Below are positions 27,087 through 35,182 of a stretch of 44,476 nucleotides of DNA, one piece after another. The notes under the pieces are model-generated. The model was not told the origin of the DNA and did not search any database. It was given only the letters and a program-made list of their open reading frames with translations. The position numbers were made by a program, and so were the translations under genes. Within the stretch, counting starts at the first letter, position 1, and the number at the start of each line of letters is the position of its first letter. Origin of the DNA: Planctomycetota bacterium (GTDB lineage Bacteria; Planctomycetota; Planctomycetia; Planctomycetales; Planctomycetaceae); the NCBI GenBank assembly GCA_016872645.1, contig VGZH01000048.1:1-44476 (forward strand), read 5' to 3'.

Positions 27087-27110
27087 TTAATTGAACTCCG
27101 TGACAAGCCA

Positions 27111-27145
27111 GCGAACGCGCAATACCGAATGCGGAATTCAAAATG
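27111..27145. repeat. Five phased heptads upstream of the sialidase-like gene
   Basis: GCGAACG, CGCAATA, CCGAATG, CGGAATT, CAAAATG: period 7 with consensus CnnAATn in the last four. It lies 25 bp upstream of the sialidase-like start, within a 212-bp gap to the enolase-superfamily gene, and could overlap the promoter region. Confidence 0.6.
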
Positions 27146-27298
27146 AACTGCACCACCGCGCACCGTGACTCCGTCTTTCTTTAGTGTTCACTATTCCGCT
27201 GCAATCGAAACACTCACTCGCACCGAGCCTCACCATGAGCATACTAGCGGCATGCGGTTACGCCAGACAGGACGGCCCACAACCGAACGCATGATGCC

Positions 27299-28549
27299 TC
27301 ACGACTTCTTCGCATACTTCTTGATGACCTCTTCGTTGATCTCGATGCCGAGGCCGGGGGCGGTGGGGACATCGAAGTAGCCCTCTTTGAGCTCGAACTT
27401 CTTCGTGACGATCTCGTCGCGGAAAGGGTTTTCGTACACGTCGAATTCCATCATCGGCTCGTCGCCACCGGCGAAGCCTTGGAAGTGCGGGGCCAACAGG
27501 GAATTCAGTTGCAGCGACGCGGCGATCACGATGGCTCCGGCCCAGCAGTGAGGCAACGCTTGAATGCCGAACAGGCGGGCCATCTCGGAGATGAAGAGAA
27601 CTTCCGCGATCCCGCCGCACAGCGAGACGTCGGCCTGGATGATGTCAAACGAGCGTTTGACGATGTGGTCCCGCGCGGTGGCTCGCGAATCGAGCACCTC
27701 GCCGCCCGCCACCGCGATGTCCAACGAGCGGGTCAGCTCATCGTAGCCCGCATAGTTCGGAGATTGCGGCAGTGGTTCCTCAAACATATAGAAATCGAGC
27801 TTCTCCAATTCCTTGCCGAACTTCACTGCTTGCGGCAGCGTGAACGCACCGTTGCCGTCGGTGAGCAGTTTCACGTCGGGACCGACAGCGTCGCGGATCT
27901 TCTCCATGACGGCGAGATCGCGCTTGTGGCCATAGCGGCCCGTGCGAATCTTCATCGCTTGGAAGCCTCGCTTGGCCAACGCGGCGGCTTCGGGAGGATG
28001 CTGGTCCTCTGGGCGAACGCCGTCCGTGTAATTCATGGCGGCGGCGTAGCCCAGCACCTTGTCGCGGCGACGTCCGCCGTACAGATCGGCGATCGACAGG
28101 CCGAGTGCCTTGCCTCGCAGATCATGCAGCGCGAGATCGCACCCCGCGACCGCTCGGCCGTCGCCGAAGTTCGGAGCCCACATCTCCGCCCAGAGCTTGC
28201 GATGCTCCAGCGGATTCTTGCCGAGCAGCACGTTCTTAAGATGCGTTTCGATGATGCCGCGCGTGCCGCCAACATCCGCCGTTTCGCCCCACCCGACAAG
28301 CCCGCTGTCCGTGCTGATCTTCACGATCAGCGCATCACGTTCGGCGGCCGACGCGACCGACGGGCCGATCCCCTTCGCCAACTTGTGCATCAGCGCGAAT
28401 GTCTCGACCTTCGTGATCGTCAGCGAACTGGGCTTCGGATCGGCGGCCGGAGCCGCTCGTTCGCCAAGACTCAACGAGGCCAGCCCGGCTCCGAAACTCG
28501 TGGTGACGGCGTTGGCAAAGAAATCTCGACGCGGCAGCTTGGTCGGCAT
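27299..28549 (-). CDS. Enolase-superfamily (mandelate racemase/muconate lactonizing) protein with Tat signal
   Basis: 416 residues from ATG 28549, placed by the AGGAG site just upstream and by the Tat-like signal KLPRRDFFANAVTTSFGAG (RR at 7-8). The capping domain (SLTITKVETFALMHKLAKG, LIVKISTDSGLVGWGETADVGG) is followed by the barrel with metal ligands D231 (LLTDGNGAF), E257/E258 (FEEPLPQ), E284 (AGGEVLD), general-base candidates K200 and R202 (KIRTG) and H334 (LPHCWAG). Such proteins take a proton from the carbon beside a carboxylate, usually for dehydration or epimerisation of sugar acids. Export of an enolase-superfamily enzyme is odd but common in planctomycetes. Divergent from the PQQ gene at 28654, with 104 bp between starts. 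Confidence 0.85.
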   Translation of the reverse strand: MPTKLPRRDFFANAVTTSFGAGLASLSLGERAAPAADPKPSSLTITKVETFALMHKLAKGIGPSVASAAERDALIVKISTDSGLVGWGETADVGGTRGIIETHLKNVLLGKNPLEHRKLWAEMWAPNFGDGRAVAGCDLALHDLRGKALGLSIADLYGGRRRDKVLGYAAAMNYTDGVRPEDQHPPEAAALAKRGFQAMKIRTGRYGHKRDLAVMEKIRDAVGPDVKLLTDGNGAFTLPQAVKFGKELEKLDFYMFEEPLPQSPNYAGYDELTRSLDIAVAGGEVLDSRATARDHIVKRSFDIIQADVSLCGGIAEVLFISEMARLFGIQALPHCWAGAIVIAASLQLNSLLAPHFQGFAGGDEPMMEFDVYENPFRDEIVTKKFELKEGYFDVPTAPGLGIEINEEVIKKYAKKS

Positions 28550-28653
28550 GGCGAGCTCCTGTGTGTCCCTTTGAAATTTGTTTCCGAAGATGGAAGATGA
28601 CACCGGCCATGATCATCAATGTTCCAGATCACCGCAAACGACAAGGAGTCACC

Positions 28654-30285
28654 ATGCGAGACAGACGAACCCGCCGGGTCAGTGATTTCGGACGTGCCGT
28701 TGGCTCCCCACACGACAAAGCGTTCCAAAGCGTCTGTCCTCGCTGGTGCATCGGGTTAGTGTGGTTGCTCTTGCCGAGCCTGCTCAGCGCCGAAGACTGG
28801 CCGCAGTTTCGCGGACCGAATTGCAGTGGCGTTTCGATATCGAAGAAGCCGCTGCCAACGGAATTCTCGGCAACGAAGAATGTGGCGTGGTCGGCTGAGG
28901 TGGGTGATGGGATCGGCTCCGCGACCATCGCGGCCGGGCGAGTCTTCACGTCCGGGATGGTTGGATCAAAGCCGGAAGAGTGGAAGTTCGTTGTGTCTTG
29001 CTTTGATGCCGCGACCGGTAAGCCGCTGTGGAAGCGTGAGTACGATCCGGGCAAGGAACCGCTGCCAACGATCACCGATCCGAACAGCTACGCCTCATCG
29101 ACTCCGGCCGCGGATGCCGAGCGAGTCTATGTCTATTTCACTCGGCTAGGTCTGACGGCGCTCGATGCAAAGACGGGCGAGACGGTTTGGAAACGGGACA
29201 TCCCAGAACCGTTCTTCATCTTCGATTGGGGAGCCGGCATGTCGCCGGTTTTGCTCGAGGACAAAGTCATCTTTTGCCAGGACGATGATCTCAGCCCGGC
29301 GATCTATGCCTTCAACCGCCAGACCGGCGAGCCGATTTGGAAAGACGATCGCAGCGACATGGCGGTCAGTTACTCGCATCCCGTCGCGGTCGAAACCAAA
29401 CAAGGCCGCGAGTTGGTCGTCGCAGGGACCGGTAAGTTGATCGGTTACGATCTGAATACCGGCAAAAGAAAATGGTCGGCCGACCTGTTCTGCCGCAACA
29501 TCAAGACGACGCCTGTCAGCCACGATGGGATCGTCTATACGTCCGTCGAAAGCTTCGGCATCTCGTACCAGTGGCGAGCGACCGCCGACACGAACGGCGA
29601 CGGCAAGATCACTCGTGAAGAGATTCAGCAGAGCCGCAAGCAGAAGGACACGCCGATCCCCGAGGCGTTCTGGAAGAAGTTCGAGCGGGGCGACACCAAC
29701 AAAGACGGAGTGCTTGAAGGGGACGAGATCGACAAAGCGTTCCTCGACCCGAAGAATCAGGGTGGCTTGCTGGCGAAGGACAGTCAGGCTCGCGCGGGGG
29801 ACGAAAAGGACTGGAAGAAGTTCGACGCCGAATCGCAGAAGGAAGCGTCCATCCAAGCAGTGCGCGGCGGCGGATCAGGTGATGTCAGCAAAACGCACCT
29901 GTTGTGGAAGAAAGTCAACAAGGCTCCCGACCATGTGGTTTCACCGCTGGTGGCGAACGGCCGTATCACGCTCATCAAGAGCGGTGGATTCTCCAGCGGC
30001 TTCGACCTGGCCAACGGCGAGACTCTTTGGAATCGACAACGCATCGGCAACGAAGGGAGCTATCTCGCCTCGCCCGTTTACGGTGACGGCAAGATTTACG
30101 TCGCCGGCCAGAACGGAGTCATCGTCGTCATCAAAGACGGCGAGAAGCCAGAGACGCTTGCCACCAATGACATGGGTGAGCCAGTGATCGGAACTCCGGC
30201 CATCGCCGACGGTCGGATTTACCTGCGGACAAGAACCCAACTGTTCTGCGTCGCGAAATCGCAGTCATCGCCTGCTCAGGAGTGA
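28654..30285 (+). CDS. Exported PQQ-like beta-propeller with two EF-hands
   Basis: 543 residues from ATG 28654, chosen because AAGGAGTC precedes it and a signal peptide follows (WCIGLVWLLLPSLLSAEDW, about 30-48). After the planctomycete-typical WPQFRGPNCSG start come BamB-like blades (AATGKPLWKREY, DAKTGETVWKRD, NRQTGEPIWKDD, DLNTGKRKWSADL, DLANGETLWNRQ). Two EF-hand loops interrupt the propeller: DTNGDGKITREEI at 312 and DTNKDGVLEGDEI at 347, probably calcium-binding. No dehydrogenase active site is recognisable. The next gene begins 8 bp after the stop. Probable location: outside the cytoplasmic membrane. Confidence 0.85.
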   Translation: MRDRRTRRVSDFGRAVGSPHDKAFQSVCPRWCIGLVWLLLPSLLSAEDWPQFRGPNCSGVSISKKPLPTEFSATKNVAWSAEVGDGIGSATIAAGRVFTSGMVGSKPEEWKFVVSCFDAATGKPLWKREYDPGKEPLPTITDPNSYASSTPAADAERVYVYFTRLGLTALDAKTGETVWKRDIPEPFFIFDWGAGMSPVLLEDKVIFCQDDDLSPAIYAFNRQTGEPIWKDDRSDMAVSYSHPVAVETKQGRELVVAGTGKLIGYDLNTGKRKWSADLFCRNIKTTPVSHDGIVYTSVESFGISYQWRATADTNGDGKITREEIQQSRKQKDTPIPEAFWKKFERGDTNKDGVLEGDEIDKAFLDPKNQGGLLAKDSQARAGDEKDWKKFDAESQKEASIQAVRGGGSGDVSKTHLLWKKVNKAPDHVVSPLVANGRITLIKSGGFSSGFDLANGETLWNRQRIGNEGSYLASPVYGDGKIYVAGQNGVIVVIKDGEKPETLATNDMGEPVIGTPAIADGRIYLRTRTQLFCVAKSQSSPAQE

Positions 30286-30293
30286 CAGTTCTC

Positions 30294-30989
30294 ATGCGCG
30301 TTTATCGAGAGACCTTCGACGACGGCCCCGGCGGGTGGTTCGGTTTTGTCAGCAACTCGCTGGGACCAAAGCCGCTGGAAATTCGCGAGAGTTGCGCGGT
30401 GTCACGCAGTCCGTGGTGGATCGACTACAACCATGCTCCGCCTGGAGCCGGATATCTGCACCTGCTCTACATGCTTTTGACGCAAGGCGCTCCCGGCGAG
30501 CACCAGCGAGAGGTCGCGGGGCTGAATCGCTTCATCGCGGGTGGCTTCGGAACGGACTTCACGAACGCGCAGATCACGCTGCGATTGAAAGGGGAACTTC
30601 TGGATCGCGGAGCCAGTCTCCACCTGCTTTGCCAAGGAGTTCACGACGGAATTTGCACCGGCTGGTTGCTGACCGGACAGCCGATCCGCATCACGCCGGA
30701 TTGGTCTGAGCAAACTCTGCATTGCGTGCCGGACGAGCGACAGTGGACCTGTCTCGGCAGTCGCCACGACCGAGTTGACTACTACGGCCACACGCCGTTG
30801 GCGAACGTGCTCGCTGACACGAACGCCGACATCCTGTTCGTGCTGCATCCGCTCGATGTTGCGCCGATGGGGCCGCTGGAGGGAGACCCGCATCGTCTGC
30901 GGCCGGAAAGAGACTATCCGGTCTGGCGCTCCCGGTTGCCGGAGGGCTACGTCGAACTCGATGAAATTGGCATCGAATTTCCAAATTAA
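30294..30989 (+). CDS. Hypothetical protein, possible carbohydrate-binding (LamG-like) fold
   Basis: 231 residues from ATG 30294, with AGGAG 11 bases upstream; a GTG at 30282 overlapping the previous stop is an alternative. No signal peptide. The opening RVYRETFDDGPGGWFGFVSN resembles beta-sandwich sugar-binding or LamG-like domains, and the rest alternates short strands (LRLKGELLDRGASLHLLCQG, DWSEQTLHCVPDERQW). Ends YVELDEIGIEFPN. I do not recognise the family. It is coupled to the PQQ gene (8-bp gap). 141 bp follow before the next gene, holding a T-run (31011-31018) and the palindrome CTTCGGCCGAAG (31025-31036). Confidence 0.6.
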   Translation: MRVYRETFDDGPGGWFGFVSNSLGPKPLEIRESCAVSRSPWWIDYNHAPPGAGYLHLLYMLLTQGAPGEHQREVAGLNRFIAGGFGTDFTNAQITLRLKGELLDRGASLHLLCQGVHDGICTGWLLTGQPIRITPDWSEQTLHCVPDERQWTCLGSRHDRVDYYGHTPLANVLADTNADILFVLHPLDVAPMGPLEGDPHRLRPERDYPVWRSRLPEGYVELDEIGIEFPN

Positions 30990-31130
30990 CGGAACGTCGA
31001 ACGTATTTCGGTTTTTTTCGGTGGCTTCGGCCGAAGAGAATCTGAGTCAGCGTGGTTCACAGAGCTTGCTCACGCTCATGATGGTGTGCGGACTGGCCCT
31101 GAATTCGATTCATCACGCTGGAGGTGCATC

Positions 31131-31853
31131 ATGACATGGTCGCGATTGCTTTGGATGGGGTGTGCGATCTGCTGGTCGCTGCCGGCCTTGGCGGCCGATC
31201 GCGAGCCCGTCGACTTGACGAAGATCGATCGAAAGCTGCTCAAGGAACCGGAGTACTCCGAGACGCCACGGTACTGCTTGCTGGTCTTCGGCAAGACGGC
31301 CGATACGAAAGTGTGGTTGGTGTCGGATGGCAAGCTCTTGTACGTCGACCGCGATGGCGATGGCGACCTCACGGATTCGAATGAAGTCGTTGAAAGCATC
31401 GCCAAGAATGCGCAAAGCTTTCGCGTCGGCACGATCACGTCGGCCGGCGGAACGAAGTACCAGAATGTGTTCATGAATCGATCGTCGTTGGGGGATTCGA
31501 TCTCGGTTGAGGTTCCGGGAAAAGAGATTCAGCGAGTTGCGCCCGGTCAGGCGTCGAAGTTGGAGTTCGCGGGTTCACCGAAAGACGCACCGATCATCCA
31601 CTTTGACGGACCTCTGAAACTGATTCAGTACAGCGACGATCGAGTCATCTCACGGAATTCGACAGCGGGCAACGATCGGGCACGTTCCTTGCGAGTCATG
31701 GTTGGGACGCCCGGCCTGGGGAAAGGGACCTTCGCGGCCTACTCCTGCAAGCTGTGTGATCGCCACGGTCCGTTAAGCGCCAAATTCGAGTACACATCTG
31801 CCAGCGGTGAGTCGCAAATCGAATTGACCGAACCGCTGCTGAAAATCGGGTGA
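31131..31853 (+). CDS. Hypothetical exported protein, apparently cut short by in-frame TGA
   Basis: 240 residues from ATG 31131 with GGAGGT 5 bases upstream. Signal peptide LLWMGCAICWSLPALAA. Then a domain of unknown function with a calcium-type loop (VDRDGDGDLTDSNE) and KLEFAGSPKDAPIIHFDGPLKL, as in a planctomycete-specific exported family. The stop TGA 31851-31853 is in the middle of the domain: the same frame continues without a break to another TGA at 31983 and encodes GFYAFYGPVRVPSEAANGKA and onward, which is the usual C-terminus of this family. So the annotated product lacks its last 44 residues. The next gene starts 7 bp after the second stop. Whether this is a nonsense mutation, readthrough or sequence error is open. 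Confidence 0.7.
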   Translation: MTWSRLLWMGCAICWSLPALAADREPVDLTKIDRKLLKEPEYSETPRYCLLVFGKTADTKVWLVSDGKLLYVDRDGDGDLTDSNEVVESIAKNAQSFRVGTITSAGGTKYQNVFMNRSSLGDSISVEVPGKEIQRVAPGQASKLEFAGSPKDAPIIHFDGPLKLIQYSDDRVISRNSTAGNDRARSLRVMVGTPGLGKGTFAAYSCKLCDRHGPLSAKFEYTSASGESQIELTEPLLKIG

Positions 31854-31985
31854 GGGTTCTACGCCTTTTACGGCCCCGTGCGGGTCCCCAGCGAAGCGGC
31901 CAATGGCAAGGCGAAAGCCACTCTTTGTTTTCCGAAATGGACGGACGTCGAACCAGTCATGCTGAAGTTTTCCGTGAAGGATTGA
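31851..31985 (+). other. In-frame continuation after the TGA of the exported hypothetical protein
   Basis: Frame 0 relative to ATG 31131. It encodes 44 residues (FYGPVRVPSE, GKAKATLCFPKWTDVEP) ending at TGA 31983-31985. The text is family-like, so the open frame is not chance. A small stem-loop (GG.CCC-GTGC-GGG.CC, 31872-31887) lies 18 bases after the TGA. Confidence 0.65.
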
Positions 31986-31991
31986 CCCCTC

Positions 31992-32909
31992 GTGAAGCGC
32001 TATCCCGCCTGCATTCTCTGCACCTGCGTTATCCCTTGGGACGAGAATCACGAGTTTCTCGAATCCTTGTTTGTCGATGAAGTGCGGCGGATGCTGACGA
32101 CGACTCGGCACCTGTACATCTTCGGCACGGCGGGCGAAGGGCATGCGGTCAGCAATCGGCAGTTCAAACAGATCACACGCGTTTTTCACGACACTATGAA
32201 GGCTGGCGGCGTCGAGCCAATGGTCGGCGTCATCAGCCTGTCTCTGCCGACGATCCTCGAACGGATCGAACTCGCACGCGAGATTGGCGTGCGGCACTTT
32301 CAGATATCGCTGCCCAGCTGAGGAGCGCTGACCGATGACGAGGTTCGCACGTTTTTTCAAGCGGTCTGCGGCACTCACCGCGATTGCCAATTCGTGCACT
32401 ACAACCTGATGCGGACCAAGCGGCTGATCTCTCCGGAGTTGTACGCCGAGCTGACCGAAGCGCATCCCAATTTCGTCGGAACGAAGAACTGTACCGATTC
32501 GATGGACCGCTTGCGCGGGCTGGTGACTCTGTCGCCACAACTGCAACATTTTCCCGGCGAGGTCGGCTACATGTACGCCAGCCAGTTCGGCGAGTGTGGC
32601 TTGCTGGCCTCACTGGCGTCCAATCAGACGGCACTCCATGAGTTCTTCGAGGCGGGTCGTCGTCGCGATCTGCCGCTGCTGAACGAACGGCATGCCGAGA
32701 TCGCAGCGATCTTCCAAGAGCTCATTGCTGCCGTCGGCCCGAACGCGCACATCGACTCGGCCTACGACAAAGTCCTGTGGAAACTCCAAGATGAACGCTT
32801 CCCGCTGCGTTTGCTTCCGCCGTACGTCGGTGCGACCGATGCCGCGTTTCAACGGTTGAAGAACTTCGTCCGGACGAAGTGTCCGCGGTGGATGCCGCGT
32901 GACGAATGA
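31992..32909 (+). pseudogene. DapA/NAL-family lyase or aldolase with in-frame TGA at codon 110
   Basis: From GTG 31992 the frame is open for 109 codons, meets TGA at 32319-32321, then runs on in the same frame to TGA 32907, giving a 305-codon gene, the normal length for dihydrodipicolinate synthase/N-acetylneuraminate lyase relatives. Family residues: YIFGTAGEG (45-50 region), Tyr137 in FVHYNLMR and Schiff-base Lys165 in NFVGTKNC. The TGA sits where relatives have Trp (ISLPS[W]GALTDDEVRTF), so a TGG to TGA change is the simplest explanation. Family role: reversible aldol cleavage or dehydration through a lysine Schiff base, often on 2-keto-3-deoxy sugar acids. Linked to the interrupted gene upstream by 7 bp. 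Confidence 0.75.
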
Positions 32910-32963
32910 CGAACAGGAACGTTCGCCGATTCGTCATTGGAGCTTCGTCATTCGTCATTGGAC
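32900..32963. repeat. Heptad inverted repeat joining two converging genes
   Basis: Right part is five heptads: ATTCGTC, ATTGGAG, CTTCGTC, ATTCGTC, ATTGGAC (32929-32963). Left part holds TGACGAA twice (32900-32913). GACGAATGACGAA (32901-32913) and TTCGTCATTCGTC (32944-32956) are perfect 13-bp inverted arms. The stop of the plus-strand gene (32907-32909) and that of the minus-strand gene (32955-32957) both lie inside the arms. Could act as a bidirectional terminator. Confidence 0.75.
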
Positions 32964-33896
32964 GGTCGGCACGCCGATCCGCTTCAAGAGCTCGCGCAAC
33001 TCCGCGCGTTCTTCGGCATCGAGCGATCGAGTCGGCAGCCGATTCGGTCCACCGGGTCGGCCGCAAAGTTCCAACGCGGCTTTCACCACCGGGCTTTCCG
33101 CAGCCGTGCGGCCCCACATCTTCGATCGAAAATCGCTCCAGGGCCATTTGGCGTCTGTCTGCATTTTCTGTGCAGCCACATAGTCGCCAGCTTCCAGCCG
33201 TCGCCACATTTCGACTTGATGTTCCGGCCAAATCGTGGCCAGGTGCGTGATGAAGCCGGTGCCGCCAAGCATGTGGTTCATCACGGCCAATCCCTGGTTG
33301 TCCACAACGGCGAAACGATCGGCGAAGCGGTGAACTCCGCGAACGTAGCTGTAGCCTCCGTCGGGAGTGGACCACTTTAACGACACACAGCGAGGGAGTT
33401 CGGCCAGTCGAGCAACCTGATCGAGCGACAAGTTGTAGCCCTCCCAATGCGTGTTGTAGATCATGATCCCGATCCGAGAGGTCGCGTCGTGGACGGCTTG
33501 AAAGTACCGCAGGCAGTCTTCGTCACTCGAGGCATAGTAGTAGCCCGCGCTCATCTGAACCGCGTCGGCGCCGATCTCTTCGGACCACTGAGCCATCTCG
33601 ATCGAGACGGCCGGATTCGTGTCCTGCGCACCGACGATGACTGGGACTTGTCCCTGCGCCGCTGCGACGATCGTCCGCGCTGCGGCTTTGCGTTCGTCGA
33701 CTGTCAGCATCGGAAAGTCGCCGCCAGCTCCGACCGCCAACAGCACCCCTTGGCCGCGTGTTACTCCGCGATCGATCACGAACCGCACGTTCTCACGAAT
33801 GGCGGCGTGGTCGATCGACAAGTCCTTGTTCAAGTTTGTGATGACCGGAATCATCGGCCCACGCAACGTCCGTTTGATTTCAGCAATATCAGGCAT
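32955..33896 (-). CDS. DapA/NAL-family lyase or aldolase
   Basis: 313 residues from ATG 33896. A TIM-barrel protein of the dihydrodipicolinate synthase family: VLLAVGAGGDFPMLT in place of the usual GTTGE loop (56-65 region), Tyr147 in IMIYNTHWEGYN, Schiff-base Lys174 in CVSLKWSTPDGG. The altered substrate loop (GAGGD rather than GTTGE) argues against diaminopimelate synthesis and for cleavage of another 2-keto acid. No signal peptide, so cytoplasmic. It converges on the interrupted relative (31992-32909), with which it shares only general family features; both stop codons lie in one heptad repeat. Upstream is a MITE-like palindrome. Confidence 0.85.
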   Translation of the reverse strand: MPDIAEIKRTLRGPMIPVITNLNKDLSIDHAAIRENVRFVIDRGVTRGQGVLLAVGAGGDFPMLTVDERKAAARTIVAAAQGQVPVIVGAQDTNPAVSIEMAQWSEEIGADAVQMSAGYYYASSDEDCLRYFQAVHDATSRIGIMIYNTHWEGYNLSLDQVARLAELPRCVSLKWSTPDGGYSYVRGVHRFADRFAVVDNQGLAVMNHMLGGTGFITHLATIWPEHQVEMWRRLEAGDYVAAQKMQTDAKWPWSDFRSKMWGRTAAESPVVKAALELCGRPGGPNRLPTRSLDAEERAELRELLKRIGVPTVQ

Positions 33897-33906
33897 GTGT
33901 CCCCCT

Positions 33907-34056
33907 TTTGGAGTGCTCCGGCTTGACGGAGCTTTGAATTTTTGGATCGCGGCATGGCCGCTTTAGTCGTTGACTCGCAAGTAGAATTAGGATTCGGACC
34001 AAAAAAGAAAACGGCAAAGCCGCATCCAAATCTCCGCTGTGCCGGAGCACTCCAAA
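33907..34056. repeat. 150-bp MITE-like imperfect palindrome
   Basis: Perfect 16-bp terminal arms: TTTGGAGTGCTCCGGC (33907-33922) and GCCGGAGCACTCCAAA (34041-34056). Inside, the arms stay similar with gaps (GGATCGCGGCATGGCCGCTTT at 33944 pairs imperfectly with AAAACGGCAAAGCCGCATCC at 34008-34027). Each inner arm has its own hairpin (GCGGC-ATG-GCCGC, CGGC-AAA-GCCG). No transposase. It fills the gap between the aldolase start (33896) and the Gfo/Idh/MocA stop (34058). Confidence 0.7.
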
Positions 34057-34057
34057 G

Positions 34058-35104
34058 TTAACCGCTCCGCACTTCACGATCGCGATCGGCACCGCTCAAC
34101 GGCAACTCAACCCACGCGGCTTGCCGAGCGTGCGACGCGTGGCAGCCGAGGATGACTTCCAGCACGCGAGCGGACTCTTCAGCCGCGCAACAGACCTGCG
34201 TCTTGTCGTCCAGCCACGCGACAATCTCGCGCACGGCGATGTCCATCGAGGTTCCAGCGGCGGTGGACGGACCAGGCAACTTGGAGCTTCGTCCGTCCCA
34301 CCAATTCATTTCGGCATTTCCACCGGTGACACAAGCCCGGCCGAGCGTTCCCTGCACGACGATTCCTGCGGGGCCGGTCGGATTGTCGGGGGCATGAACG
34401 TGACCGATCAGTCCGCCGTCGAACTTCAGCATCGCCCAGCCGCCGGGATCGCGGAACTCCGAACCTCGGCAATCGGGCCGGCCGGTCGAATCCAGCGTCG
34501 CCGAGACTGCCTGCACTCGTCGACCAGTCAACATCATCGCGGCATCGATGAAATGCGTGCCAACGTTTCCCAGCCGTCCGGTGCCCCATTGCAGCCAAAC
34601 TCCGGTGAGTTCTCCCAGTTCGCCGGCGGCGATACGGTTGCGCAGTTCGCGAAAATGTGGATGAAACCGCCGGTTGTGATTGATGACCAGCAAGCTGCCG
34701 GACTGCTCACAGGCCGCGATCAGCCGCTCAGCATCGGCCAAGCGAGTGGCAATCGGCTTCTCGCAAAAAATCGCGCGGACGCCGCTTTCGGCACAGGCCA
34801 CGACCAGCTCCGCATGGCTCGACGCAAACGAAGCAACGCCGACGATGTCCAGTTTTTCATGAGCGAGCATCGCTCGCCAATCGGTGTAGGTGCCCGCGTT
34901 GGTTCTTTGAGCGAATCGTTCCCGTCGACCGGCATCGCGGCTGCTGCCGGCGACCAATTGCACTCGCGGATGCTTCGACAAAGCTTCACGGTGAGTACCG
35001 TCGAGATCCTCCACTCGCTGTCCCAAACGATCTCCCGAAACTTGGTCGCCACCACCAATGAATCCCAATCCGATGATTCCCGCGCGATAGGTTGGACGAT
35101 GCAT
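34058..35104 (-). CDS. Gfo/Idh/MocA-family NAD(P)-dependent oxidoreductase
   Basis: 348 residues from ATG 35104; the frame is open much further upstream but only from here does it read like the family (YRAGIIGLGFIGGG, Rossmann loop at 12-17). Typical marks: AFCEKP-type motif CEKPIAT (115-120), the strand VGVASFASSHAELVVAC, and INHNRRFHPHF with the conserved Asn-His region, then GRLGNVGTHFIDAAMML. Such enzymes oxidise or reduce sugars, inositols or sugar acids. Divergent from the MFS gene with 78 bp between starts, a shared regulatory region. Soluble. Substrate unknown; position beside an aldolase and a transporter suggests a catabolic step. Confidence 0.88.
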   Translation of the reverse strand: MHRPTYRAGIIGLGFIGGGDQVSGDRLGQRVEDLDGTHREALSKHPRVQLVAGSSRDAGRRERFAQRTNAGTYTDWRAMLAHEKLDIVGVASFASSHAELVVACAESGVRAIFCEKPIATRLADAERLIAACEQSGSLLVINHNRRFHPHFRELRNRIAAGELGELTGVWLQWGTGRLGNVGTHFIDAAMMLTGRRVQAVSATLDSTGRPDCRGSEFRDPGGWAMLKFDGGLIGHVHAPDNPTGPAGIVVQGTLGRACVTGGNAEMNWWDGRSSKLPGPSTAAGTSMDIAVREIVAWLDDKTQVCCAAEESARVLEVILGCHASHARQAAWVELPLSGADRDREVRSG

Positions 35105-35182
35105 GGCAGCCTCTAGATAGCCGGAATGATTCCAAGTTTTTATCGTGCACCGCAGCGAATCGACCAGTCTCAGGGGAACCAC

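Noticed and set aside
24439-28600. Long plus-strand frames (up to 423 codons) opposite the minus-strand genes
   Set aside because: Their residues (many Arg, Gln, His, Leu) are typical of antisense shadows; the minus-strand products have recognisable domains.
31872-31887. SECIS element for selenocysteine insertion
   Set aside because: The stem is short with a mismatch, no Cys or redox motif neighbours the TGA, and the adjacent gene has a TGA at a likely Trp site; nonsense change is simpler. Kept only as a test in the finding.
31851-32321. General reassignment of TGA to Trp
   Set aside because: Several intact genes in the window end normally at TGA (30283-30285, 36485-36487), and their products end where the families end.
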